DNA of 64,000 nucleotides from Metridium senile. Taxonomy: Eukaryota; Cnidaria; Anthozoa; Actiniaria; Metridiidae. Positions 33,211 through 51,355 of this stretch are shown here, piece after piece. The translations under genes were made by a program, and so were the position numbers. How positions within the stretch are numbered: the stretch's first letter is position 1; each line of letters starts with the position of its first letter. Under the pieces are notes generated by a model, which was not told the DNA's origin, did no database searches, and saw nothing but the letters and a program-made list of their open reading frames with translations. The stretch lies in the NCBI GenBank assembly GCA_949775045.1, contig OX459107.1, positions 9,574,250 to 9,638,249 of the forward strand, in the 5' to 3' direction.

Positions 33211-33467
33211 TCTTACTGGTTTGTCTTGTTCTTTTGTATTTTCAGACTCTCTTAGAGTGTGTCAGAGTTCGTACGTTTGGTAAATACGGTCTACAGCAGA
33301 TACAGGTCGATACCCACTACCTACAGCTGTACCTATGGCGGTTTGTGTCTGATGAGAACCTCGTTCACTTTTTATTAGATGAAGTCGTTAATAGTACTGT
33401 TAATAGAAGTATTGAATCCGAACTAATGGAACCCAGTATTGTGGAAGTGATCTGCGAACGGGGATAA
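17797..33467 (+). CDS. VPS51: Vacuolar protein sorting-associated protein 51, complete, 22 coding exons
   Basis: Shared subunit of the GARP (with VPS52-54) and EARP tethering complexes, which act in retrograde endosome-to-Golgi traffic and endocytic recycling. Coding exons: 17797-17806, 19018-19233, 19489-19574, 20401-20556, 20936-21009, 21525-21657, 22174-22262, 22932-23014, 23650-23693, 24055-24158, 24805-24919, 25317-25417, 25862-25941, 26744-26886, 27713-27835, 28260-28355, 29084-29188, 29505-29552, 31055-31211, 32006-32078, 32723-32849, 33246-33467. They sum to 2,385 nt (794 residues plus stop) with all phases matching. Family landmarks: [31 protein letters not shown], the N-terminal Vps51/Vps67 coiled coil, [41 protein letters not shown] and the C-terminal [12 protein letters not shown]. 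The human protein has a similar length. The oddity is a minisatellite duplicating the exon-19 acceptor. Confidence 0.95.
17807..19017 (+). other. VPS51 intron 1 with SINE fragment, (AATTC)n and (AAT)n
   Basis: 1.2-kb intron. Holds a tRNA-like SINE head at about 18215-18280, an AATTC pentamer run at 18277-18308, and a GATGAT/AATAAT stretch at 18680-18760 and 18953-18985. No coding signal. Confidence 0.7.
18215..18282 (-). mobile_element. tRNA-like SINE head (minus strand)
   Basis: Minus strand reads GTGGTGTAGTGGTAACACG (A-box-like), an anticodon-arm-like stretch, then GGGGTTCAATTCCCG (B-box-like). The ends do not form an acceptor stem, and AT-rich DNA follows. That marks a tRNA-derived SINE fragment, not a tRNA gene. 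Confidence 0.6.
19018..19233 (+). CDS. VPS51: VPS51 exon 2: N-terminal conserved region
   Basis: Encodes [20 protein letters not shown] and then [17 protein letters not shown] and [12 protein letters not shown]. In VPS51 this precedes the Vps51/Vps67 coiled coil, which packs with the other GARP subunits and, at the extreme N-terminus, binds the SNARE Tlg1/syntaxin-6 in yeast and human (family knowledge). The acceptor follows an (AAT)n repeat: ACAACAG|AAG. Confidence 0.92.
19665..20255. repeat. Minisatellite of about 35-55 bp units, CTATCAGACACACAGACAAA plus (CAAA)n
   Basis: About 12 copies of CTATCAGACACACAGACAAA followed by a variable (CAAA)n/AATAATAAAA tail, in VPS51 intron 3. Internal CA expansion at 20127-20148. 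The (CAAA) phasing keeps the minus-strand frames open and produces Cys/Leu/Phe/Val-rich spurious ORFs. Confidence 0.92.
21330..21474. mobile_element. MITE with TAGAGTG...CACTCTA ends, 145 bp
   Basis: Inverted ends TAGAGTGGCTTTCATTAGCC / GGTTAATGAAAACCACTCTA with a second inner inverted block (TGTGAAA/TTTCACA). Lies in VPS51 intron 5. Same family as copies near 51207, 51356 and 60611. Confidence 0.75.
21935..22146. mobile_element. Palindromic MITE with TTAA target duplication, 212 bp
   Basis: Ends CAGGTTCCCATTTAAATCTG and its reverse complement, arms about 95 bp, flanked by TTAA at 21931-21934 and 22147-22150. Inside each end ATTTAAATCTGTAC is repeated twice. A TTAA target fits piggyBac or Kolobok; CAG-type ends favour Kolobok-like. 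Lies in VPS51 intron 6. Confidence 0.75.
23305..23385. repeat. Poly-C tracts in VPS51 intron 8
   Basis: Two runs of about 14 C (near 23310 and 23368). Simple sequence. The surrounding region 23100-23390 is G/C-run rich with no gene. Confidence 0.7.
25480..25770. repeat. Two-copy direct repeat, about 145 bp, in VPS51 intron 12
   Basis: Both copies end with CAATACCAACACTTGTAAAC followed by ACTACGCTCACCTA, and share AACCATTGTTATTA/AACAATTGTTATTA earlier. The copies have diverged by point changes and small indels. Confidence 0.75.
26010..26440. repeat. Dispersed repeat, second copy in opposite orientation at 35870-36180
   Basis: GCGCAAAGGATTG-type ends, and the internal blocks ATCGCCAACAGTTCCAAGATG, TTAACCCTC, CTCTATCAGCAATAAAAAA, CCTAAAAGTAACCGAAAT and GAACTGTTCGTTTTGACAAA all recur reverse-complemented near 35.9-36.2 kb. 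Consistent with a MITE-like family with no coding capacity. Lies in VPS51 intron 13. Confidence 0.7.
27321..27550. repeat. Two-copy tandem duplication, 115-bp unit, in VPS51 intron 14
   Basis: AAGGCTACACAGGATGTTTA at 27321 and AAGGCTGCACAGGATGTTTA at 27436 start two nearly identical units. Very few differences, so a young duplication. Confidence 0.85.
28360..28740. repeat. Purine-rich (GGAA)n tract in VPS51 intron 16
   Basis: About 380 bp that are almost entirely A/G on the plus strand, ending in a pure GGAA array from about 28640 to 28728. The opposite-strand Pro/Ser/Phe ORF is an artefact. Such mirror-type homopurine runs can form triplex DNA (known property; not shown here). Confidence 0.92.
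29560..30240. repeat. (GATGGT)n/(GATGAT)n microsatellite in VPS51 intron 18
   Basis: About 680 bp of GATGGTGATGAT-type triplets, including a larger repeated block (GATAATAATCTAGATGTTAA at 29659, 29778 and 29892). Starts 10 bp after the exon-18 donor. Open frames on both strands are artefacts. Confidence 0.93.
30358..31086. repeat. 66-bp minisatellite x 11 containing a splice acceptor and exon start
   Basis: Each unit reads CTGTTAAATTTATAAAATAA, G(T/G)TTGTTTATTTATCAG, then ATGATAAGGAAGAGCGTCGA and CACACGTGA. ATGATAAGG occurs at 30395 and every 66 bp to 31055 (11 copies). The last copy is the true start of VPS51 exon 19; the ten others lie in intron 18 and carry an in-frame TAA after 11 codons. 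Copies differ by only a few bases. Because 66 is a multiple of three, a 285-codon frame is open on the minus strand; it is not a gene. Confidence 0.96.
31055..31211 (+). CDS. VPS51: VPS51 exon 19, preceded by 10 tandem copies of its own acceptor
   Basis: Encodes [20 protein letters not shown] then [19 protein letters not shown] and [12 protein letters not shown], one of the most conserved parts of VPS51. The first ~32 nt and the acceptor TTTATTTATCAG belong to a 66-bp minisatellite (30358-31086). Only the copy at 31055 continues as GACTGGATAAAC; the ten upstream copies read GACTGTTAA, a stop. It is therefore the only acceptor that yields full-length protein. Confidence 0.92.
31270..31960. repeat. 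(ATC)n/(ATT)n microsatellite in VPS51 intron 19
   Basis: About 690 bp of ATCATC, ATTATC and CATCGCC triplets, with a pure (ATC) run at 31486-31555. A block near 31765-31855 recurs at 31875-31965 (GTCTATTAATTGATCGTTAT and surroundings). The remainder of the intron, to 32005, is unremarkable. Confidence 0.92.
32083..32672. repeat. Two interleaved inverted repeats in VPS51 intron 20
   Basis: Arm A (about 32083-32157, ATTTCACTTGCACGTGAACA onward) is inverted at 32411-32482. Arm B (about 32331-32405, AGCCTGCGTTACATCCGG onward) is inverted at about 32599-32672. The order is A, B, A', B', so the hairpins cannot both form without a pseudoknot. Probably two foldback/MITE insertions, one overlapping or nested in the other. 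Confidence 0.8.
32855..33220. repeat. (ACTT)n tetranucleotide array before VPS51 exon 22
   Basis: About 365 bp of TTAC tetramers with TTGC variants. It reaches to within about 25 bp of the exon-22 acceptor and supplies a pyrimidine-rich context. Leu/Tyr-rich ORFs across it are artefacts, apart from the true exon at 33246. Confidence 0.9.
33246..33467 (+). CDS. VPS51: VPS51 exon 22: C-terminus and stop
   Basis: 73 codons plus [51 protein letters not shown] and [12 protein letters not shown]. The C-terminal end ICERG is conserved across animals, so the stop at 33465-33467 is the native end. Acceptor TGTATTTTCAG after a long (ACTT)n repeat. Confidence 0.94.
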   Translation, partial: TLLECVRVRTFGKYGLQQIQVDTHYLQLYLWRFVSDENLVHFLLDEVVNSTVNRSIESELMEPSIVEVICERG

Positions 33468-33543
33468 ATAGAATAGAAAAATGAGAAATCCCACTTTTCT
33501 ATTTTCTTTCGTTTCCTTTCTGATAGAGAATTCGTAAATAATC

Positions 33544-33553
33544 AATAAATAAA
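33544..33553 (+). terminator. VPS51 polyadenylation signal
   Basis: Overlapping AATAAATAAA 77 bp after the stop codon. There is a T-rich stretch at 33570-33600 downstream. The 3' UTR would be short. Confidence 0.65.
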
Positions 33554-33719
33554 AACTATTAGGTAATAACTGCTTTTATTTTATTCTTGGTTTATAATTG
33601 TTTTCGCCCTAGTCATCTTGGATTCCAATTAACAGCAAATTTATGATAATTATTGTATATAGAAAATGTACATTTTAATTGAAATAAACGAAAAAATCCT
33701 ACAGTACTCTTGCTTGCTT

Positions 33720-33890
33720 GCAATAAATAAATAAATAAGTAAATGAATGAATAAATGAATGAATGAATGAATGAATGAATGGATAAATAATTGAATGAAT
33801 GGATAAATGAATGAATGGATGGATAAATGAATGAATGGATAAATAATTGAATGTTTGGATAAATGAATGAATGGATGGATAAATAAATAA
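33720..33890. repeat. (AATG/AATA)n microsatellite
   Basis: About 170 bp of ATGAATGAATGA and ATAAATAA tetramers just downstream of VPS51. Intergenic. Confidence 0.9.
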
Positions 33891-33984
33891 AAGGAATAGA
33901 AAGGCGCATTTTCACAGGGATAATCTCGATTCGTAGTAAATTTAAATGTGTTTTCTATTGTTTAGCGGTAATATTGTGCATACC

Positions 33985-34325
33985 ATATTTATTCGAATAA
34001 GCGCCGCACTTTTAACGCTATAATGTTACTCTAGAACAGCATTGGAAATACATTTTTATCAAGCCTTTACATGACTTATTGACATTTATTTTTCCTTTTA
34101 TTTCTAAGTTCTTTTTTGGATGTAAAGCGCCTATGGGCTAAATGGAATAGGAGCTATATAAATCATTTTAATAGCTTTTGATTATTATTATCATTATTAT
34201 TAAAATAATAATAATCAAAAGCTATATTCTTCAGTTCAAAGAAATTATATTTCACCTCTCGCCCATTAAGTTCTCTCACCAATATTCGTAGTCGGATCCT
34301 CGGCGCTTATTCGAGTAAATCCTTG
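33985..34325. mobile_element. MITE with ATTCGAATAAGCGCCGC ends, interrupted by a LINE/SINE tail
   Basis: Left end ATTCGAATAAGCGCCGCAC (33991) and right end GGCGCTTATTCGAGTAAATC match the intact copy at 44418-44627. Between about 34060 and 34203 it carries foreign sequence ending in a GTAAAGCGCCTATGGGC ... GAGCTATATAAATCATTTTA tail, typical of L2-type 3' ends, then an (ATT)n palindrome. Intergenic. Confidence 0.65.
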
Positions 34326-34375
34326 TCGTACTTGTATTTGTATTTTTTTTTTACAACAAATTAAGTCGAGGCTTA

Positions 34376-35096
34376 GGCCCTGTCCACACGTAGCCGGGTA
34401 TTTTTGAAAACGGATATTTTTTTATCCGTATTCAAAAAAATCTTCGTCCACACGTAGCGTATTCGAATCGTATTTGCCCGTCCACACGTATACGCGAATA
34501 CGCTTCGAAAACGCTAGCCGTCCATACAGAGCATGCACACGCATGCGCTCTTTACAGTAACACATCCGCGAAAATTCAACACTTTGCGCCATCTTTGTTT
34601 ACTTAACTCGCTTCACAATCCAACCGCTTTTTATAGTAAATATGTCTAAACAGGCGAGTAAATCAAAGGGAAAAGGGAAGGCTGTATTAAAAATCGCCGT
34701 GGTTTTGCTGGCCGTCGGTTTATGCTCTTTAACGGCGCTGTTTTAACTCCAGATCAGCGAAATTATCCTTAAAATGTTGCGTCGCCTCCTTGTATAATTA
34801 GCTTGAATGTTTAAATAGCTAGGCAAATTGCGATTGTATGTAGGCTATAAGATTTGAAACAAGCCCAAGAAGAAGTGAAACGATAACAGCATGACGTCAT
34901 CGTATTCAAAAAGCTCCGTTTTCGCCGTCCACACGTATACGATAAACCTCCGGATAAAAAAAATCTACAGTCTGGAAGGCGTATTCGAAAACCTCCGTTT
35001 TCGGTGACCGAAAACGCCGTTTACGTGTGGACGGAAGGCGTAAACGGAGGAAAAAAGCTCCGTTTTCAAAAATACCCGGCTACGTATGACAGGGCA
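34376..35096. mobile_element. Harbinger-like non-autonomous TIR element, 721 bp
   Basis: Ends GGCCCTGTCCACACGTAGCC / GGCTACGTATGACAGGGCA with further inverted CGTCCACACGTA motifs inside, flanked by TTA (34373-34375 and 35097-35099). The 3-bp TTA target fits PIF/Harbinger. No transposase; the interior includes a short GC-rich segment with no clear ORF. Confidence 0.7.
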
Positions 35097-35354
35097 TTAG
35101 CTTGCGCAAATGCGCCTTTTGTCAAATAATACAGCGACAATAGGTAACCTGAAACTGAAGTATTCATCATACATAAAGCAACACGTTCATTTTATTCCCT
35201 TTATTTAGAATAAACTTTTGTTTCCATTGATGTTTAATTTGATTAAACAATATGAACTGAAAATATAACAATAGCAATTTAAACCAAAATATGTTCAATG
35301 TATTGTAAAAAAAAAAAAAAAATTCCAGCCAGTGACAGCAACTCAAACCTAGGA

Positions 35355-35520
35355 CTTATAATGAAATTTGTAACACCGTAAAAAATGTTGACGAAGGGCT
35401 GTAAAGCTCAGACGTCAGTAAAGTTCAGTCAACATTTTTTTACAGTGTTACAAATTTCATTATATTAGCTATCATTTATATCAAACACCGACGCAGCCTA
35501 TACTAGTTTACTCGCTAGTT
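35355..35520. repeat. Dispersed repeat, full copy (GAAATTTGTAACACCGTAAA ... CGACGCAGCC)
   Basis: Contains an imperfect inverted pair (ATGAAATTTGTAACACCGTA / GTGTTACAAATTTCAT), a GACGAAGGGCTGTAAAGCTC hairpin-like core, then ATATCAAACACCGACGCAGC. Related pieces occur at 30265-30355, 38100-38160, 43640-43745 and 54570-54860. Confidence 0.75.
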
Positions 35521-35542
35521 TCGATTTACAACTCACATATGA

Positions 35543-35697
35543 TAATAGACCTCTTTACCTTCCTTGTTTCTACCCTTGTGAATTGTTTCTTTCACATGTA
35601 AATGATATAACACGTTCATCATAAAAGAACAATTCTTAAGAGAATGACACGTGGTCTGAAATGGGCAATTTGCATACGGAGGTAAAGAGGTCTATTA
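35543..35697. mobile_element. MITE with TAATAGACCTCTTTACCT ends, 155 bp
   Basis: TAATAGACCTCTTTACCT and its inverse AGGTAAAGAGGTCTATTA bound an AT-rich interior. Intergenic. Confidence 0.75.
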
Positions 35698-35869
35698 CTG
35701 GCTTGGTGAGAAAAATATACCTAATACTATTTGTGCATTTTCAGCATTTAACATGATGACCAGCTTATATGTTTGATTCAAAACACTTAAAGCTAGTAAT
35801 TCACCTGTTGGAATACATTTGCACGATATTTTTTATAAGCTCTCTCTGTTTTTGCCCTATAATTGACGT

Positions 35870-36185
35870 TGCGCGATATTTTTAAGATCAAGAACATGAT
35901 CAGGTGATCTCGCTTCGAAGCGCGCAAAGGATTGTTTGTCAAAACGAACAGTTCCAAAATAGCGATTTCGGTTACTTTTAGGCATTTTCGTTTTGTTTAT
36001 ATTATTTTTTATTGCTGATAGAGCAGTAATTAACTTTTGTTGTCCAAGTTCAATAGATTTTTGTAATGTAAAGTTATGCGAACGACGTATTTATCGAGGG
36101 TTAACACGGGAAATAACTCTCTCAAAGACGCCATCTTGGAACTGTTGGCGATGCGACTATTGGCTTATACTAGCCAAAGTATTTT
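35870..36185. repeat. Second copy of the 26-kb dispersed repeat, opposite orientation
   Basis: CGCTTCGAAGCGCGCAAAGG, then TTGTCAAAACGAACAGTTCC, TTTCGGTTACTTTTAGGCAT and GCCATCTTGGAACTGTTGGC are the reverse of blocks at 26120-26410. No ORF of note. Confidence 0.7.
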
Positions 36186-36360
36186 TTTAGGCATTTTAAC
36201 CCTCCCACCGTACCATCAAATATCAAATTTTTCATCCCGGCTCATCTCATGATAGTTGGCAGCCCAGAACAAGCCGATTCACACACAAAGTTGAAGAGGA
36301 AGCGAAGAGGAAGCGAGGGCTTTGCAAATGCTCCCACTTTCCAGACTTTATTAATTAGAT

Positions 36361-36442
36361 GCATTCTCGTACTCAGAGACCAATTAGGCCGTTCATTTCT
36401 CCATTAATCTCACAACCGAATTGGTCTCTTGGTACGAGAATG
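36361..36442. mobile_element. Short palindromic MITE
   Basis: CATTCTCGTACTCAGAGACC and GGTCTCTTGGTACGAGAATG form inverted ends around a 25-30 bp centre. Confidence 0.6.
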
Positions 36443-36689
36443 AATTGTAGATGAAACAATAATATGTTTGCCTTCTTAAGGTTTTTAAAATATATAAATA
36501 GTATACAAATATTAAAACAACCACTTTTCCCAAGAAAAAGAAAATGTTTTGTTCTGTTTTTGTGAGCACGGTAGCAAAGTTTTAATAATTGTTAGTCTTG
36601 CCATAGAGTTATTAAAACTGGTTTGTCAGTATATCTAGGAAAACGTTCTATAATATGCATTTGAAAAAACCTAATATAAAACTTCTCCA

Positions 36690-37015
36690 TTTATTCATCC
36701 ATCCATTCATTCCTACAATTACCTATTTTATCATTCATTCACTTATTCCTTTAATTGCTTCTTGCTTCCTTTTTCTTCGATTTATTTGTTCATCCAATAT
36801 CCCATCTATTTAATAATTCATTCCTTCATTTTTAACATATTCATTTGTTTATTTATCCATTCATTGACACATTCATTAATTCCTTTTTTCATATATTTGT
36901 TTATTTATTTAACTCATCTTTTAATTTTTGCTCTTCATTCACCAACATATCCCCTATTCATTCATTCTTTCAATGTTATTCTCTATTCATTTATTCGTCT
37001 TCCGTCAGTTTCGCA
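36690..37015. repeat. Degenerate (ATTC)n/(TTTA)n tract
   Basis: About 325 bp rich in ATTCATTCATT and TTTATTTA with many substitutions. The open frame at 36762 is low-complexity and not a gene. Confidence 0.75.
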
Positions 37016-37207
37016 TAAATTTCAACTATTAATTCTATATGTATAAAAGTGAAAAAAATTGTATTTGATGTGTACAAAAATGAGTAAGAAAATTAAGATA
37101 TACCATTTGATAGTCAGCAATTATATTGCATAAAATATTGACTCAAAGAGTAAAAAATCCATCGTTGTTTTTCACGATCAGATCATGTGAAAGAGCTAAC
37201 GCAATAG

Positions 37208-37417
37208 TCCCCTTCACAGTTCCCTGCGCCATCTTGAAAGGTAACCGGGCCTTTGCATCGAAGCGAGACAAACGTTGAGCTTGCAATGATAGAGACCTTT
37301 TATCACTTTACCGGACAATTACTTACCTGTCTCTATCTTTGCAAGCTCAACGTTCGTCTCGCTTCGATGCAAAGGCCCGGCTACCTTTCAAGGTGGCACA
37401 CGTAACTGTGAAGGGGG
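37208..37417. mobile_element. Palindromic MITE, 210 bp
   Basis: Arms of about 80 bp: CCCCTTCACAGTTCCCTGCG ... CAAACGTTGAGCTTGCAA and the inverse TTGCAAGCTCAACGTTCGTC ... ACTGTGAAGGGG, with a short AT-rich centre. Intergenic. Confidence 0.8.
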
Positions 37418-38554
37418 ATTTTCAGTGTTATATCGCAGACTGCGAGTCAACAGTGTCTGTGCCCCCGGGACTCATGGGTAAAAGTATCGAGTATGCTTGT
37501 CGGGAATTTCTTAAACCAAAAACACCCCTATAAAAGATACCTTGTAAATGGCATGGAGAAGACATTTTTTAAACCCTAAGACACAAAAAAATACAAGTTC
37601 AAAAAATAGTGGAAATCGATGGAATTTTCCTTCTTATCTAGATTCTAATTCTTAATTTCAATTTTTTATAATGCCCTAAAAGTTACCAAATCGTTGATTT
37701 TTACCCCTAAGAGATACGACGAGCCTACATGATACGTTTACCCCTGAGTCTTCCCCCGCGGCCCGCATGGAGTCTACGGTTTGATCATCTAGTTTCTTAT
37801 ATTAATAGTAGATGCTCATAGCACACACTAAGCCTATCGTTACCAAGGTGTACATAAAGTAAGTGAAGCACCATAGTTTGGCTCCATAGTCGACTGATCA
37901 CTTGAAGTCCATAACTCGGTATATATAAAGCTCCATTGACGTGGCATCCGAATGAGCGGTTATTACAATTAATTCTGTTCCAAATCCCTGAACGAATATA
38001 AATCCGTCTTATTAAAATAACGAAGTAAAGTAATTGTGACGATAAAATGCCACATTCAATCCAGTATAGTATGGAAGAAAATATGTTATATTGTGTCATT
38101 TTATTATCTTTCGTTTATATCAAACATCGACGCAGCCTATACTAGTTTACTCGCTAGTTCCCATTTGTGATGGACTAGATTGACTATATATAGCATCATT
38201 CAATTCTAGAAGACATATATATATCACATCTCTGTTTCGTCCTTGCTGGATTACATTGCTTCATCATAATTAACTATATATGGCTTCATATATAATGGGC
38301 ACAGATGCAAACTGTTGCATTCCATCCAAGAAAGTAGAAATTCCATTAAAACAATGACTCCGTGTATATTTCATATGAGTCGTCGTACTCAGTGTACAGA
38401 TCTTCATCTTTTACCCAGATGGTAAAACTTGCTTTCTGTGATGTTACAGTTATAAAGCACTTGGGATTGTCCAAACATTTGAGTCGTGCTTCAATTAGGT
38501 CTTGTATCCGTACCATTTTTTTCCATTTTACAATTAATTAAGCTCACTCGTTGG
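37418..38554. other. Intergenic DNA with no recognised gene
   Basis: Mostly unique AT-rich sequence. A fragment of the CGACGCAGCC dispersed repeat lies at about 38105-38160. ORFs are short and show no domain that I recognise. Confidence 0.6.
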
Positions 38555-39745
38555 TCAGTAAACCTTGTACTGAAGGTCGTGGGTTCGGTCTCCATCTTTA
38601 AACTAGATATAAAGGTCATTCCTCGATCCATACTATTATTTCCCATTACAAATATTAATTTTGTTTGTTAACTAGTTTACCTGGAGGTTGTGGGTTCACT
38701 TGGATCCTCATCTTTAAAATACATTTTTCAAAAGTTTATCTCTCAATACAATATCTCCCTATATATTTCAAATACGCCGTTGGATTAGTACACCGAAGGT
38801 CGTAGGCTCGATTCTATCTTCACTCTTAGAGGTAAAGTTCAGCCTGTTTCTGTACGTTTCGCTAGGTATTTGTACTTAAAGTTGACCTTGATGTGTTGTC
38901 AAAACCTGTGAGGTCCTAGGTTCGTTACTTATCTTTACAGCCTCAATTGCAAAGCTCCTGTTTCCGTAAAGTTCTATATGTACATTTACACTTAAAGACG
39001 CACGACTTTGATGTACTGTAAAACCTGTGAGATTGTAGGTTCATCACTTATATCTTAACAATCTCAATTGCAAAGCTCCTGTTCAGTTCCGTACGTTTTT
39101 CTCTAAGATGCACGACTTTAATGTACTGTAAAACAAGTGAGGTCGTAGGTTCGCCATTTTTATCTTAACAGTCTCAATTGCAAAGCTCCTGTTTCCGATA
39201 ATTTCTCTATGCATTTATACTTAAAGATGACCTTGGTGTGTTGTTAAACTTGTGAGGTCGTTGGTTCGTTACTCAGCTTTACTCTCAATTTCAAAGCTCC
39301 TGTTTCCGTGAATTTCTATTTGCATTTATACTTAAATATGCACGACTTTGATGTACTGCTAAACCTGTGAGATTGTAGGTTCATCATTTATATCATTACT
39401 CTCAATTGCAAAGCTCGTGTTTCCGTAAATTTCTATATTCATTTATACTTAAAGATGACCTTGTTGTGTTGTTAAACCTGTGAGGTCGTAGGTTCTTTAT
39501 TTATATCTTTACTCTCAAATGCAAAGTTCCTGTTCAGTTACTTGCGTTTTTCTCTAAGATGCACGACTTTGATGTACTGTAAAGCAAGTGAGGTCGTAGG
39601 TTCGTCACCTATATCTTTACTCTCAATTACAAAGCTCCTGTTTCCGTAAATTTCTATATGCATTCATACTTAAATATGCACGACTTTGATGTACTGTTCA
39701 ACAAATCAAGTCGTCGGTTCGATCCTTGTCTGGAAGGCAAGATTC
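38555..39745. repeat. Tandem array, about 112-bp unit, 11 degenerate copies with a B-box-like core
   Basis: GGTCGTAGGTTCG-type cores recur near 38575, 38687, 38797, 38920, 39030, 39140, 39257, 39370, 39481, 39592 and 39710 (spacing 110-123). Units share CAAAGCTCCTGTTTCCGTAA and GCACGACTTTGATGTACTGT. The core resembles a polymerase III B box (GGTTCGANNCC), but no matching A box is seen. Just downstream of the receptor gene 3' end. Confidence 0.8.
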
Positions 39746-39906
39746 CTAGTTGCTTCTGCACAATTCCGTTTATATTTAAACGGCCTTTCTGTTCCGATCC
39801 TATATTGACTTAAGAAAGCGCAGTTAAAGTTACCAGAAGAAGATGATACTGGAACAGATACTGAAATAAAACAGTCTCCATAGTAATAGAAGTAAATTTG
39901 ATTTGT

Positions 39907-49270
<9,364 letters not shown>

Positions 49271-49403
49271 CTTATGCTGAATCAGTCAATGCCGACACTG
49301 AAAGAGATATAATGAATATTAAACAATAAATAAGACACTAGAGTAAGAAGTGGGAAGGAAAAAGGGAAAAGATGAATGGGAATAGTAAAACAAAATAGCG
49401 TTT

Positions 49404-49546
49404 TAAAAATAAAATAAATCACATTTTTAACGTCTCAATTCTTCTAGACTGGACACGTGTGCCCTACTAATGGGGGAGACTCAGACACACACACACTACC
49501 TCTACGTTTAATTATTTTGCACACAATTCAGCTCACATGTTCATTT
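49404..49546. repeat. Dispersed 140-bp repeat, copy 1 (close upstream of the receptor start)
   Basis: AAATAAAATAAATCAC through GTGCCCTACTAATGGGGGAG to CAGCTCACATGTTCATTTTT. Nearly identical to 60142-60281; a degenerate part also occurs at 62742-62805. No coding potential. Confidence 0.85.
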
Positions 49547-49936
49547 TTTTTGTTCAAACGTGATCAAAGTAATTACGGATTTATTTTTTAGGGTAACAAT
49601 GAATGGAATTAACGAATTGAAGAAGATTGATATTTTTATTGAAATATGTGACTTTGGATGCATCATTCAAATTTACTCGGGCAGTTTTTGTCATGATTCG
49701 TCATTAAACTAATACAGGAACCTAAGATTACTGAGTAACATTGTCTCGAACGTCTATACAGCTATTTCAAAAATGTTTGACGAAGTTTTTGATGCATGTT
49801 GCATACAAAGCCCGAAATGCCCTATGGATAATTTGAATTCAAGCAACGAAAGGTCTCGAAATGTTTTTGCATGGTTTTTCAGTATATTTTATTCTGTGCT
49901 GATATTATTTACATATAAATATAACATATTTCAAAC

Positions 49937-50075
49937 TAGCCTGCAAAACGGATTTTTGGGTTCCTGTGTTGTCTTGATACCTGCGTGAAACATGGGGATA
50001 CAAAGCTACAACACAACACAAAATCCGACTTTTCCAAAAAAACTCCAAATAAAAGAACGTCTGTTTTGCAGGCTA
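49937..50075. mobile_element. MITE with TAGCCTGCAAAAC...GTTTTGCAGGCTA ends
   Basis: 139 bp. Shares AAAAGAACGTCTGTTTTGCA and the inner GGTTCCTGTGTTGTCTTGAT with the copy at 53112-53255. Confidence 0.8.
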
Positions 50076-51206
50076 ATTTCCGACAAGGTAAGCAACTTAG
50101 TACCTGACTATAAGTAGAACTTTAATAAGAACTTTAAATTCAAATGGGGTTTCATTGGAAACGCCAATATAATCATCTTGGTTTTTTATTATTTTTATTT
50201 TGTGAACCTTATAACATAATGAAAAGTAATTTGCCCCGGTGATGCGTGTCCTATAGATTCAGTAACCACAATATACAACATAATAGCTTATACAATATAA
50301 GTTTGCTAATATTGTTACTAGAGTGATTTTCATTTGACCGTGCATGCAAGAAAAACGAGTATTTAGTTCGTACTTGTTGGTAAAGAACAAAAGAAAACAA
50401 TAAATTCAGAGTGTAGTAACAGCTATTAGTTTGCCAATTCTTTCACGGTCATATATGAAAACTACTGTATTGTTGTTCTCTTTGTCAAATGCTTCAAAAG
50501 AAGCGAGAAAAAAAAAACACATTTGTAACGTGAAAAAACTTTCTAATGTTTTGGACAAATAAATTCCTCGTCGAAGACATAGTAGCACGCATTTGAGGCC
50601 CCGGAGGTATCCGGATATATTTGAATCTTTTTACTTTAATTTAAAAAAAGTTTGTTTGATTTCGTATTTCAACTTTGTGTACGTTTATCACTGCGCGACG
50701 ACTTATAGAACTCTCTGAGAGCTTCGTCAATCTTTTAGTTCAAAGTTATACTCGGCAAAGTTTGATACTCGGCAACTTTTCAAACATCCTTTATAGTCAA
50801 GCATTGTATATTTAGTAAAGTAAATGTTGTTACAAAAAAGATTGCAAAACTTACAATAAGTAGCAAATAATTCTAGTTGCTCGATCTTCTTGTCATCATA
50901 CACGCTCCAGAATTCCAGCAAAATCTTGAATCAGATTTCAAATTTTCCTTCGCTGACTTTGTAGCTTAAATAATCGAGTTTTTGGTATTAAAAAAATCGA
51001 AACAATTCGAACTAAATTTGATTTTTTGTCTAAGTTTGGAAAAGTCTTGGAATAAAGCTACTGTTAATGTTACACGGGAGGTTTTGATTTGTTAGTTGTT
51101 TGTCACTTGTTTTGTTTTGGTTCTTTTTGATTAGTTGATCAATATTTTCTTGTGAAAATTATTTTGTGTTGGGGGTGCTAATTGCAAATTTTCAAGTTAT
51201 AACTGG

Positions 51207-51353
51207 TAGAGTAGACGTACTAAATCCGTGAAACAAATATTACTAATTACTGCTAAAAAGTGTTGATGAGACAATAGAGAACAAAGGAATTAGCATAATT
51301 TAGCACCTATTTTGTACTATTTTTGTCTCATGGATTAAGTGCGTTTACTCTAC
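51207..51353. mobile_element. MITE of the TAGAGT...ACTCTA family
   Basis: TAGAGTAGACGTACTAAATC at the left, and GATTAAGTGCGTTTACTCTA at the right; inner CGTGAAAC/GTCTCATG remnants. 147 bp. Confidence 0.7.
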
Positions 51354-51355
51354 TA

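Noticed and set aside
38555..39745. Possible CRISPR-like or tRNA gene array
   Set aside because: Units are degenerate, with no constant repeat and unique spacers of fixed size, and no tRNA cloverleaf; this is a eukaryotic tandem repeat.
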